A program made the translations under genes and the position numbers. The notes beneath the pieces are model-generated. The model saw only the letters and a list, made by a program, of their open reading frames with translations, did no database searches and was not told where the DNA came from. A stretch of DNA of 60,678 nucleotides from Melioribacter sp. (GTDB lineage Bacteria > Bacteroidota > Ignavibacteria > Ignavibacteriales > Melioribacteraceae), in contig PMDS01000012.1 of assembly GCA_003155655.1 (NCBI GenBank), positions 1 through 60,678 of the forward strand, read 5' to 3'. Every line of letters begins with the position of its first letter. Within the stretch, counting starts at the first letter, position 1. Below are positions 1 to 10,700 of the stretch, piece by piece.

Positions 1-190
1 ACGTGGTTTTTTAAGTTAAAATAAACCACCGGAAATTAATCCGGCTGAACTGCCAAAATATGAGTTTGTTCCACAGCAGTTATCACGTTCTTTTTCCGCC
101 TCAATTATTGATATGGGACTATTACTGCTGGCAAATATCATTTTCTTCGGTACTTCATATAAACAATTTTTCAGATATGATCTGCGTTAG
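1..190 (+). pseudogene. 3' end of an ABC-2 type permease, probably frameshifted
   Basis: The frame ending at the TAG at 188-190 encodes about 55 residues with one membrane helix and the C-terminus RYDLR, nearly the same ending (KYDLR) as the complete permease that follows, and the same ELPKY motif before the helix. It is therefore the tail of a paralogous ABC-2 permease, the first of a tandem pair. Upstream of residue 1 of this stretch all three frames are closed within the first 24 bases. The frame could be joined to the frame that starts at base 1 by a one-base change in the A-run at 18-21, so this is either a real frameshift or a homopolymer sequencing error. The rest of the gene lies outside the window. 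Confidence 0.6.
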
Positions 191-198
191 GAGGCATT

Positions 199-1668
199 AT
201 GCTAAAATTATTAATTGAAAAAGAATTGAAAAATATAATTAACAGTCCCAAATTTTTTGCAACTTTTGCAACATGTTCGGTTTTAATATTGACAAGCATT
301 GGAATAGGGATAAAAGAATTTAACAACTCTGTTAAACAGTATAACACAGCAACAAGCCTATCAGAGCAGGAAATGATGCAGTCACATTCCTGGATGAGTC
401 TTACAGCAAAAGCATACCGCCCGCCTGATCCCATGCAGATATTTTCAGCCGGAGTTAATAATGATATTGGAAGGTTCTCTCAGGTTAACGCCCGGAATGA
501 TGTTAAGCTTCAAAACAGTTATTATTCCGATGATCCAATTTATGCTGTTTTTCAATATATCGATTTTACTTTTATTGTTACAGTTGTTTTTTCCCTATTT
601 GCAATATTGTTCACTTACAATTCTATAAACGGAGAGAAAGAAGATGGAACTTTACGGTTAGTGTTTTCAAATTCCATACCCCGCTCGACATTCATTTCTG
701 CAAAGTTTATTGGGTCATGGTTAGGATTAGTAATTCCATTGCTCATTCCAATTCTTGCCGGATTATTATTATTAGTTATATTCAAAGTACCACTTACATC
801 AATTCATTGGGTAAGTATTATTCTTTTGATTGTATCAGCTATTCTTTACCTGACATTTTTTAGCGCTTTCGGAGTATTCATTTCTTCTTTAACCAAATAT
901 TCTTCTATTTCTTTTATGATACTTCTTGTTGCGTGGATAGTATTTGTCTTTATTATACCCAGAATTGGAGTTATGTCTGCTTCCCAGATAATAATAGTTC
1001 CTTCAATTGCTGAAACTGAAAGTCAAAAAGATTCATATTCAAAAAGTTTATGGGATAATCACTTCAAGCAGCTTTCGGATATGTGGGCGGTAAGAAACCT
1101 CCAAATGAAGGGGATGAGTGATAATGAGCGTAAAGCTTTTGAAGATGATAATAGTTACGCCTGGTTGGAACAGGAAGATAAATTGCGTTCCGAAGTTCAA
1201 AAAAATATTAGTGATTACTCATTAAGACTTAATGAAGAGTTAAGGAATAAAAAAGCAATGCTGGAAAAACTAGCTCTAACTCTTTCCCGTTTCTCACCTG
1301 CATCATCGTTTCAGTTTGCGGCAATGAATCTTGCTTCAACCGGAATTGACCAAAAAACACTTTACGAAAATCAGATTCAAAATTATAAGAATGATTTTGT
1401 AGCATATACCGAAAAAAAGCAAAATGAGAGCCCTAATCAGGCGGGAATGATTAGAATTTCAATGGATAGCAGGAAAGGAGTTAAAATATCTACCGGAAGA
1501 AACGATAACTCCCTTGACTTACATGAGTTACCAAAATATACAGCCGCCGGTTTAAAGTTTTCTGATATTCTTAAACCAACAATTATTGATCTAGGACTGT
1601 TAATACTATATTCAATCATATCATACGCAGCAGCATTTTTTGTTTTTCTTAAGTATGATTTACGATGA
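199..1668 (+). CDS. ABC-2 type transporter permease (DUF3526-like)
   Basis: A 489-residue inner-membrane protein with an N-terminal helix (about residues 20-37), a long extracytoplasmic loop, a block of about five helices (residues 125-255), a second large soluble loop rich in charged residues (265-425), and a final helix before the C-terminus KYDLR. This layout fits the ABC-2 permeases that occur as tandem pairs with one ATPase; the ATPase is not in the window. The start is supported by AGGAGG ending 5 bases before the ATG, and the gene begins 8 bases after the stop of its paralogue, so the two form one transcript. The substrate cannot be read from the sequence. Confidence 0.8.
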   Translation: MLKLLIEKELKNIINSPKFFATFATCSVLILTSIGIGIKEFNNSVKQYNTATSLSEQEMMQSHSWMSLTAKAYRPPDPMQIFSAGVNNDIGRFSQVNARNDVKLQNSYYSDDPIYAVFQYIDFTFIVTVVFSLFAILFTYNSINGEKEDGTLRLVFSNSIPRSTFISAKFIGSWLGLVIPLLIPILAGLLLLVIFKVPLTSIHWVSIILLIVSAILYLTFFSAFGVFISSLTKYSSISFMILLVAWIVFVFIIPRIGVMSASQIIIVPSIAETESQKDSYSKSLWDNHFKQLSDMWAVRNLQMKGMSDNERKAFEDDNSYAWLEQEDKLRSEVQKNISDYSLRLNEELRNKKAMLEKLALTLSRFSPASSFQFAAMNLASTGIDQKTLYENQIQNYKNDFVAYTEKKQNESPNQAGMIRISMDSRKGVKISTGRNDNSLDLHELPKYTAAGLKFSDILKPTIIDLGLLILYSIISYAAAFFVFLKYDLR

Positions 1669-1723
1669 TCCATCAATAATCTATTCTTATTATTTTGTTG
1701 TCTAATAATTAGTACTTAAAGTT

Positions 1724-1747
1724 GCGGTGTAAAATAATCTACACCGC
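1724..1747. terminator. Hairpin after the permease operon
   Basis: GCGGTGTA at 1724-1731 pairs perfectly with TACACCGC at 1740-1747 across an 8-base loop. It lies about 55 bases after the permease stop. There is no clear run of T after it, so a terminator role is only likely, not shown. Confidence 0.35.
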
Positions 1748-1829
1748 TCTCTCATTAAATAAATCCCTGAATATTTTTTACAACCTTTATTGCATTGCTG
1801 CCGTCTAATAATATGAAAGGATTAAAACA

Positions 1830-2231
1830 ATGGAAACAATTAATGATTTACCATTACATAAAAGGCTTGGAATTAAAGAAGGATTCGAGGTAAAACTAAT
1901 CAACGAGCCGGAATATTATTTGAATTTATTAAATGGTGTAGCAGCAAAAATATATTTTCATAAACAATTAAAAAGCGCTGTTGATTTGATTCATTTATTT
2001 ACCAGTTCCAGAAAAGAATTATCAATTGAGTTCCCTTTTCTAAAAGATTATATCAAAAATGACGGTATGTTCTGTGTTTCATGGCCAAAAAATTCTCCAA
2101 ATTTTGTATGTGACCTTGATGAAGAAACAGTTCGCGAAATTGGCAAAAAAAACGGTTTGGTATATTGCCTATCATTTTCAATTGATAATTATTGGACAGC
2201 AGTAAATTTTACAAAGAGTGCCGGAGACTAA
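1830..2231 (+). CDS. DUF3052-like small protein
   Basis: A 133-residue soluble protein without signal peptide. The order of elements (LGIKEG near the N-terminus, a central DLIHLF segment, then a DYIKNDGMFCVSWPK block and a final short beta-rich part with YWTAVNF) matches the DUF3052 layout, a small relative of the methyltransferase fold that lacks the SAM-binding loop. The biochemical role of the family is not known to me. The start follows AGGATTAAAACA. It is followed after one base by a small membrane protein gene whose ribosome binding site GGAG lies inside this gene, so the two are co-transcribed. Confidence 0.55.
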   Translation: METINDLPLHKRLGIKEGFEVKLINEPEYYLNLLNGVAAKIYFHKQLKSAVDLIHLFTSSRKELSIEFPFLKDYIKNDGMFCVSWPKNSPNFVCDLDEETVREIGKKNGLVYCLSFSIDNYWTAVNFTKSAGD

Positions 2232-2232
2232 A

Positions 2233-2424
2233 ATGTTTAAATTTCTTTTATGGCTCATACTATTACTATTTTGCTGGCCTCTGGCTCTTGCCGCGTTGTT
2301 TTTATATCCATTAATATGGATTATACTTCTTCCCTTTAGATTAGTTGGCATTGCAGTAGATGGCGTATTCGATTTGATCGGCGCACTTTTTAAACTGCCG
2401 GGAAGAATAATTAAAGGAATTTGA
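2233..2424 (+). CDS. Small membrane protein
   Basis: A 63-residue protein made mostly of leucine, isoleucine, phenylalanine and tryptophan: one or two membrane helices (residues 3-42), then an amphipathic tail ending KLPGRIIKGI. I prefer the ATG at 2233 because GGAG sits 6 bases upstream, inside the end of the preceding gene, and the stop of that gene is two bases before it; a GTG at 2218 in the same frame would overlap. No family is recognised. Translational coupling suggests it acts with the DUF3052-like protein. Confidence 0.6.
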   Translation: MFKFLLWLILLLFCWPLALAALFLYPLIWIILLPFRLVGIAVDGVFDLIGALFKLPGRIIKGI

Positions 2425-2429
2425 TTTTC

Positions 2430-2918
2430 TTACTTTTTTTCAGATGAAAGCGCCCATTCTTTCAAGAAAGCGAGAATTTTATCAGCATCGTAAGATTTAT
2501 CCTTTTCAAGTTCACCTGTATTTTTTGAAAACAAAAATTTACCATCTTTTTCCAGGATGAATATATGAGGGTAACCTGCAACTTTAGGATATTGTTCTAA
2601 AAACTTTTCATTCTTGTTTTCAGGGCTATAATTAATTTTAAGAACAACAAAATTATCTTTTAAAAAATCTTTTATTTCATTATGCTGATCAATAAACGCA
2701 TCCAGTCTATGACACCAAATACACCACTCCCCGCCTACATCCAATAAAATCCTTTTACCGCTTTGATTTGCCTGAAGAACAGTTTCCTTTAAATCCAGAA
2801 AAGGATTTTTTGACGGGTCAAATTTATGTTCATCTTTGCTGTCTTCCAATATTTGAGAATAAGTTGGAATTAAAGACAAAAACATTAACACTATGAACAA
2901 TAGAGCTACCTTTTTCAT
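2430..2918 (-). CDS. Periplasmic thioredoxin-fold protein
   Basis: About 162 residues with a signal peptide (charged KK followed by a hydrophobic stretch ending ...TYS), a short linker, and a thioredoxin-like domain with the motif GGEWCIWCHRLDAF. The WCxWCH motif is typical of the thioredoxin_7/DUF255-like group, which reduces or monitors disulfides outside the cytoplasm. A cis-proline equivalent is seen in VAGYPHIFIL. An in-frame ATG 57 bases further upstream exists, but the ATG at 2918 has AAGAAGG at the right distance and starts a clean signal peptide. The gene converges on the small membrane gene, only 5 bases apart. Confidence 0.75.
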   Translation of the reverse strand: MKKVALLFIVLMFLSLIPTYSQILEDSKDEHKFDPSKNPFLDLKETVLQANQSGKRILLDVGGEWCIWCHRLDAFIDQHNEIKDFLKDNFVVLKINYSPENKNEKFLEQYPKVAGYPHIFILEKDGKFLFSKNTGELEKDKSYDADKILAFLKEWALSSEKK

Positions 2919-3095
2919 TTTAACCTTCTTTCTATATATGTACTTTAAAAATAATAATATCTTTATAGATTTCAATAATTGCGGGCTACGAAATTCCGGG
3001 TAAAAAGACTATATTTCATTATATTAATATTGATTTATAAAATCACACTATTTGCCATTAACTAACAAAATATTAAATTTCAAAAAAAATAGCGT

Positions 3096-4439
3096 ATGAA
3101 TTTACATGAACAATTACTAAGTAAAATCCACTCAAAGACTGTTGTTGTAGGAATAATTGGATTGGGCTATGTTGGTTTACCTCTTGCCCTGGAATTTGCC
3201 AAAAAAGGAATTAAAACTATCGGTTTTGATACAGATATAAATAAAATTCCTCCATTAATGAATGGTCAAAGTTACATAAAACACATTTCTTCAGAAAATA
3301 TTCAACATGTATTAGAAACAAAATTATTTTTTGCAACATCCGATTTTTCCCGTCTAACTGAGACAGATGCTGTTTTACTATGCGTACCCACACCTTTAGA
3401 TAAACATCGAGGACCGGATCTGACTTATATAAAAAATTCTGCACATACAGTTGCTCAATATTTGCAAAAAGGACAATTAATAGTTTTAGAATCATCAACA
3501 TACCCTGGAACAACAAGCGAAATACTACAGCCATTGTTAGAGGAATGCGGATTGAAAAATGGGCATAATAAGTTCGAAGCAGGTAAAGATTTTTTTCTGG
3601 CATTTAGCCCTGAAAGAGAAGATCCAAATAACCCGGATTATTCTACTTCAACGATTCCCAAAGTAGTTGGAGGAACAACACCAGCTTGTCTTGAAGCAGC
3701 GTGTTTATTGTATGATCAAATAATAGTTAAAACTGTACCGGTTTCATCTACACAAGTTGCAGAAGCAGCAAAATTGTTGGAGAACATTTACCGTTCTGTA
3801 AACATAGCGCTTATGAATGAGCTAAAGATGGTTTTTGATAAGATGAGCATTGATATATGGGAAGTTATTGAAGCTGCAAAAACAAAACCATTTGGGTATC
3901 AGGCATTTTATCCCGGACCGGGTTTGGGAGGTCACTGCATTCCTATAGATCCATTTTATTTAACTTGGAAAGCCCGCGAATATGATATTAATACAAAGTT
4001 TATTGAACTAGCCGGTGAGATCAATACATATCAGCCATACTACGTTGCAGAAAATGTTGTTAATGTTCTAAGCCAAAATAAAAAATCTATTAATGGCGCA
4101 AAAGTTCTTATACTGGGCGTTTCATATAAGAAAAATATTGATGATAAACGCGAGTCTCCTTCATTAAAACTAATTGAAATTTTCGAAAATAAAAACGCTT
4201 TTGTAGATTATAGCGACCCGTTTATTCCAAACCTTACTCCTTCAAGAAAATATATTTACAATAAGCAATCGGTATTACTTACAGAAGAAAATCTTTCTAA
4301 GTATGATTTAGTTCTATTAAGTACAGATCATGACAATTTTGATTATCAATTTATAGCAAAGTATTCAAAGCTTATTATTGATACAAGAAATGCTTTTGAG
4401 CGGCACGGAATTAAAAGCGCTCATATTTATAAATCATAA
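3096..4439 (+). CDS. wbpA: Nucleotide-sugar 6-dehydrogenase, WbpA type
   Basis: 447 residues of the UDP-glucose/GDP-mannose dehydrogenase superfamily. The N-terminal Rossmann fold shows IGLGYVGLPLALEFA (residues about 21-35), the middle domain contains ENIYRSVNIALMNE, and the catalytic cysteine lies in PGPGLGGHCIPIDPF. The wording of that block (YQAFYPGPGLGGHCIPIDPFY) is that of the UDP-N-acetylglucosamine 6-dehydrogenase branch (WbpA/TviB-like) rather than of UDP-glucose dehydrogenase. It would oxidise UDP-GlcNAc to the uronic acid for surface polysaccharide. It stands alone here, flanked by a divergent thioredoxin gene and a repeat, without other polysaccharide genes. Confidence 0.8.
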   Translation: MNLHEQLLSKIHSKTVVVGIIGLGYVGLPLALEFAKKGIKTIGFDTDINKIPPLMNGQSYIKHISSENIQHVLETKLFFATSDFSRLTETDAVLLCVPTPLDKHRGPDLTYIKNSAHTVAQYLQKGQLIVLESSTYPGTTSEILQPLLEECGLKNGHNKFEAGKDFFLAFSPEREDPNNPDYSTSTIPKVVGGTTPACLEAACLLYDQIIVKTVPVSSTQVAEAAKLLENIYRSVNIALMNELKMVFDKMSIDIWEVIEAAKTKPFGYQAFYPGPGLGGHCIPIDPFYLTWKAREYDINTKFIELAGEINTYQPYYVAENVVNVLSQNKKSINGAKVLILGVSYKKNIDDKRESPSLKLIEIFENKNAFVDYSDPFIPNLTPSRKYIYNKQSVLLTEENLSKYDLVLLSTDHDNFDYQFIAKYSKLIIDTRNAFERHGIKSAHIYKS

Positions 4440-4477
4440 TATTATTTAGAACAAATTGTTACCTATGCAATTTTACT

Positions 4478-4600
4478 GACTCACCTCACGCATAATTTAA
4501 TTTATAATCATGTCCTTCAGTATGTGGAGTTTAACCAAGTAAAAAATCCGGGCTTTTCCCGAAGGGATGGATATGCCAAGCCCAATTCTTTGTTTACAGC
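4478..4600 (+). repeat. Decayed copy of the TTCA-hairpin repeat (copy A)
   Basis: The stretch starts CTCACCTCACGCATAATTTA, runs through a hairpin with the TTCA loop (4509-4526, stem partly mismatched), and ends with the AGCCCAATTCTTTGTTTA block seen in the copies at 43444, 47908 and 49666. No right-hand terminal repeat or target duplication is recognisable, so it is a truncated old copy. Confidence 0.65.
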
Positions 4601-4659
4601 TTTAAGTTTTCTAAGAAATCCTATAAATAATGCCACTCTTGTAACCAATTGTAATTCAT

Positions 4660-4694
4660 AAAAACAGAAACCCTCCGCTATGCGGAGGGTTTCT
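4660..4694 (-). terminator. Rho-independent terminator of the giant T9SS gene
   Basis: AGAAACCCTCCGC (4666-4678) and GCGGAGGGTTTCT (4682-4694) form a perfect 13-bp stem with loop TAT. Read on the minus strand it is followed by GTTTTTATG, so it fits a terminator about 40 bases after the stop of the minus-strand gene. Confidence 0.85.
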
Positions 4695-4732
4695 GGTAAA
4701 TCTATGCAGCTAAAAGCTAAGTTACAGCTTTA

Positions 4733-7700
4733 TTACTTCATCAATAACATTTTCTTTACTTGAACAAAATCTGCAGCTTGTATTCTGTAAATATACATAC
4801 CGCTTGCAAGTTTTGTAGCATCGAAAGTAACTGATTGATGACCAGCTGGCATAACTTTGTCAACTAATTTAGCAACTTCTTCACCCAGAACATTGTAAAT
4901 CTTCAACGTTACATTAGATTCTTTTGGTAAATCAAATCTAATATTAGTTGTTGGGTTGAATGGGTTCGGGAAGTTTTGGAATAATGCGAACTCAGTTGGC
5001 AACTGCTCTGTTGAAGCTACGTCTGTTGGACCTACGTTAACAGGGAAGCTAAAAGCAAAGAAGTCGTTAGTAGTAGCATCTGTAGCAGTAACAGTAACAA
5101 TACAGTCACCAAGACCTTGTGCTGCAACAACAAGAGTGGTTGGACCTGACATATGAACTGTTGCAACTGCAGTATTTGATGATGTAGCTACATAAGTTAA
5201 TGAACCAACATTACCTTTGAAAAGATTTGATACGGAAATTGGTCTATTCTCAGAAGTTGTTGTGTTCCATACTAACCATTGTTTTGCAATTGGTGTCTTA
5301 ACAGACATATTTGATTTCAAACCAAGTGTAAAGATAGCTCCACCAGTTCTTAAACCACCGGTAGAATTCTTAGAAATAACTGTTGGAACTGTTGCATTTA
5401 AAGTGTTATCATAATCTGCAGCATCGCCCTGTAGATCCCATTCATTTGCAACGTCTGTACCAACGCCATATCTACGAATTATTCTGATGTTATTAACATC
5501 ATCATACATTGTATATCCGGCAGCTACTACTTCCAAATCAAATACAAGAGATGGAGAAACAGTACCTGAGGTAGATAATCCCCAATAGAATGATGGATAT
5601 CTTGCAATGTTAATACCACTTGCAACACCATTAGCAATTGGTAAACCAACTGCGCCACCAGGAGTTGAATTTGTAAAGTTTGCTGTTATTGTAATATTAT
5701 TTGGAACGGTTGGGAATCCAAATGCTGAATTAAATGTAAGAGCAATTGGTCTATAGTTTGTGCCATCGCCAACCGGGAATCTGTTTATTTCTTCAGTTGA
5801 ATTAAATACAGTATTGTCGTTCTTAAATGTTTTAGCAACATTACCAACAACCATACTTGCACTGCTTCCACCGGTATAACCTTGACTAATAGCAGTACCG
5901 TTAAATACAGCGCCGTGTGTTGGAGGAGTTAAATTAAGTACATTTGTAGCACCTGTAATAATATCACCAGAAATTAAATTGAGCAATCCGGTAATTGTCA
6001 GATTTCCACCAGTCATTTTAACATCGTTGGCTGATTTATTAATTGTGAGATTGCTAACAGTTGAATTTGCTGATGAAAATGTAACAGCCTGAGCTAATGC
6101 ACCGCCAAATGTTAAAGAACCACTTCCAGCAATTGCAGCGCCGGAAGCCAAAGTAATATTACCTTGAGCCAATAAAGTATTACTTGGATTAATTGTAAGT
6201 GTTTTATTTGCTGCTAAAGTTAAATTACCTACTAATGTAGTTGTTGAAGGTGTACCTGTTGCGTTTAACACTACATTATCATTTAACGCCATATTTCCTT
6301 TAATTGTACCTGTCAAGAAATTTATTGTTAATGGATTAACAAGTGCATTAACTGTAAAATTATTTACAGCTGATACACCGCTATATTCAACTCCTGTACC
6401 TTGTGGAGTTGCAGTTGTACCATTAGTAGCATAAACAAGACTAAGACCTGTTGTTGGTACTGCAAGTACTCCCAATGTTGTTGAACCACCATCATTTAAT
6501 ACCAAGAGACCAGTATTATATTTTGTGAGGATAGGAGTAGTTGTACCTGCCGGTCCTAATGTTAATGTTGTTGTATTGCCTGAAGATGATTGAATAGATA
6601 AAACACCGCTTTGCAAGAACAAATTATTTGCAACTGTTCTGCTTGCAGTAGTAGCTCCGTTAACATAGAATGTAACTTTACCAGTTGAGTAAACTGCAGC
6701 GCCAGTTGGGGTTGCTACGAAGTTAGTAACGCCGTCACCTAGTGGTGAATAATTTACAGACAAGTCTTGAGCTAATGTAGATGTTGCAGATGGCCAATAT
6801 TTAGTAGTACCGGCAGCAGCAACAACAGTTTGAGTAACATTTGCTAAAGAACCTGCGCTACCTCCAACAGTAATACCTGGAACTGTTACTCTAAATTGGA
6901 AAGGAGATAGAACAGCACTGGCTGCCCATGTACCGTTTAGTCCTGTAGAAGCAGTAACTCCGCTAATAACTACCGGATTAGTAACAGCTACACTTGTTGG
7001 CAATGCTGTAGTAATAATAACATCACCTACAACAGTACCAGTAAGATAAGCGTAACCACTATAGCTTGCGTTAGGAGCAGCAATATCTGCAAGACCAGTG
7101 CCGCCTGCCCAAGCAATTGTAAATACTGTTGGTGAAACAAGTGGGGAAACAGCTAGTACAGTGTAAGTACCGGCTAATGCTCCGCCTGAAATTGTAATTG
7201 AATTACCAACTGAGAAACCATGAGGTGTAGATGTTGTAACATCAACATCACCAAGAACAGCTACAGAAGAAGGAGTCACATAATTGGCAGTAGGAGTACC
7301 AAGAATTGCAGCATTTGATTTGCCTGCAAGTGTAATATCGAATGATACACCAACACCAAGAGCAGTAACAACATTGCTGATTACCCATGTGCCGTTAAGT
7401 GTAGGTTCGCCGTTAGCACCAACAGGAAGAGCGCCTGCAATTACAATAGTTTGACCATTTGCAAAAGTGTGGTTTGCAGCAGATATAGTAACTTTACCTT
7501 GATTTCCACCAGCGCCGGTATAAGAAAGAGTTCCGCCAATTTGTGGAATACCGGTAGCTGCAACGTTATGATAATTTGTAACAGTGTATGGTAATGTAAC
7601 CCTGAATACTGTTGGTGAAACAACAGCCGTTACAGGATATGAGCCTGCAAACGCTGAGAATGTAACAAATTGACCAACCATAAGTCCATGTGGTGTAGAA

Positions 7701-10700
7701 GTTGTAATATCAACTGAACCATTTACACCGCCTGCAGCTGCGCCAACAAAGTTAACACCTGCAACGCCTGTACTATAAACAACACTAGGAGCTAAAATTC
7801 TAAATTCGTTTGCTGCAAGAGTAGCTACTGAACCACCATTATCTGGTTCATTACCACTAACACCAGTAACAACCCATTCGCCATTCAAATGAAGGGCAGT
7901 TGGTTCGTTTGTAACGACAATTCTATCACCAACAGCATAAGGAATAACAGAATTGCACTGAAGAACAACATAACCAACTGGTGTATAGTAACTTTCAATT
8001 TTTGCTGTTTGACCAGAAACAACAGTTTCGCCCCAGGTAACAGGACCAGGGAATGCACTTATATTGAAAACTTCACGTACAGTAAAATGGGTTGCAGTTG
8101 GTGTGGATGTTACAAAACCAACAAGACCTCCACCAGTCGCATAATCACAATTTAATGAACTGCCATTATTGAAAGAACCAGCATCATAAACTTTAACTTT
8201 TTCACCAACCTTTAAATAGTGAGGCGTAGCTGTTATCCATGTAACATCAACATAATAACTGCCATTCGTAAACTGACCATAAGCATCACCACCTGTAGTA
8301 GCGTTAATTACATAACCTGTATTACTGCTCCAAGTTTTATTAATTGACTCATTAGTTGCAGAGTTACTTGCTAAGTTAGCAATAACTCCACCGGTAGCAG
8401 TAGCGCTTGTAATACTGACCTGTCTATAGGCAGATGTGTTTGAACTAATTGAAATTTGTCCGCCTGTAATACTTGTATTTGTAAGTGGAATAGCGGTATT
8501 AGCAAATACATAGCTTGCTTTTCCTAACGGGAAGGTTGGAGCAACATCAACATTGCCTGCACCTTCAACAATAATATTAGGAACTGCGCCGCCGGTAACA
8601 CCAACATTCATTACATTTGAACCACCGGGATTAACTGTAGTGAATGTACAATTATTTAAATAAAGATTATTAGTAACAGTGAAATTTTGATTTACAGAAC
8701 CAACTGTTACAGCAGTTGAAATCTTTAGATTAGGAATTGAGAATCCAATACCTTCAACAAAACCATAAGAGAAACCAAGGGTAGACAAACCTGCTGCATA
8801 CTCAAGATAACCTGTAGTAGCAAGATTTGAACCGGTTGTTCTTATAAAATTGTTTGTTAAAAGATTCCATGCAGCTAAATCAAGATTAGCAGTTTGTCTT
8901 AAACCAAGAGTTGCACCTGCTGTTGCATTATAAACAAGTAAAGTGCTAGAGCCAGTAGAACCGGTAACGGTAGCTAAAGCTGTAGGACCATTTACTGTTA
9001 AATTAGGAATTGTTCTTAAAGCAGGATTCATAGAAAGAGTAAGAATACCGGAAGTAGGATTAGTAACTAAAATACCGGATGCTAAGCCTTGAACTAAAAT
9101 ATCGCTGCCAGCTCCGGAAAGAGTAATTGTATTTCCGGTAACTATAACTTGTTTTCCATCTGCAATTGTAAGATCGCCTGTGGTAACTGTCAGTGAGTTC
9201 GATACAATCAGATTCTGCGCACCTGCAGCACCGCCAACAACTAACGTTTGAGCAGTAGGATCAGCAGGAGCAGCAGCAGCTTCTTTAATAATTAGATTCG
9301 GAATTGTAAACGCAGAAGTAGCGCCAGCAGGAGCATTTAAAGTCTGATTTCCTGAAGTTGCACCTGCAATAAAAGCTCCTGTACCTGTTATAGTGGCAGA
9401 AGGATCTACTGTATTATTGGCACCTTTGAAAGTTAAATTAAAAGAAGCCAGATTAACAGTGCTTGCACCAATCGTCAAGTTACCCGAAACAGGTTCAGAA
9501 GAACCGAGTGTTAAAGTTGAAGATCCAAGTGTAGTCAACTGTGCTGTGAAAGATTTAATATTTTGAACTGTAACGTTTGCATTGTTTTCAATTTCAGTAT
9601 AACCCAACGTTGCAACCGGAGATGCGTTTACAGCTACGTAAGGGGAAGGAAGAAGAGAATTTGCTGTAGCGCCGTCAACAACGTGATTACCGAAAAATGC
9701 TATTTTATCTCCGCCATCTGCTAAGGTTATTTTACCGTAAATGAATTGTGTCTTAACAGCTATTTGCGGAGTAAAGTATGAAGGATTAAAAATAAAAGCA
9801 GTTGCAATGCCAGTTGGTAGATTTAACCAGCCAGCAGAATCAATTATTAAGCTTCCAACAAAATTAACATTGGAACCGCCCGGTAAATCAATTGAATATG
9901 CACCGGTTGTATTGATCCACCATAAATTAACATTTGCATTTGCAAGAGGACTTGCTTGACCGGTAATTTCTATACCAACATTCCTGGCAGCTGTTAGTGG
10001 AACAGCAGAAATTGAACCGCCAAATGCTGTGTAACTTGTATAATAAACATTATAAGGATAATTATTTAAAGCATTGAAAGTTCCAATTGAAGCATGTAAG
10101 CCTACCTGAGATTTTTCAGGATATCTTACTATAGTAGCTCCAGGTGAAGCAGGACCAAAATCAATTGGAATTAAGCCTGCTGCTGTCTGTACATCCAAGT
10201 CGCCTGAATAGAGTGTTAATGTTTGACTCCATTTGCAGCCGACACTTGCTGTTGTTGTAACCTGGGCATAATTTCCGGTACCAACATCAACAATTACATT
10301 TTGGTAAACACCAGTACCTGCAAGTTGATATGTTGGAACTTGCCAAGCAAGATATAGACCAAATGCACCTTCCGTAGCACCTCCAACACCGCCGGTTATT
10401 AAGTTAACACCACCTAAAACAACACCGCCGCCGCCCGTTGCATTAATGGTACCGTTATTTGTGATAACATTTGTACCACCATTAAGAACTAAATTCAAAG
10501 AGCTTAACGTAACAATTGTACCTGTTGCATTAGTAATTGTATTGTTGGCTCTCATTGAATTTCCAACAGAAATAGGTGCATAAGTGTTGTTAAAAATAAG
10601 ATTTCCGCATTGGAAATTAGCGCCAGGGAATAAACTTTGCGCTGCAGTTCCACCGGTAAAACTAACTGTTGATAAAACCGGAGCTATAAATGTTCCGGAT

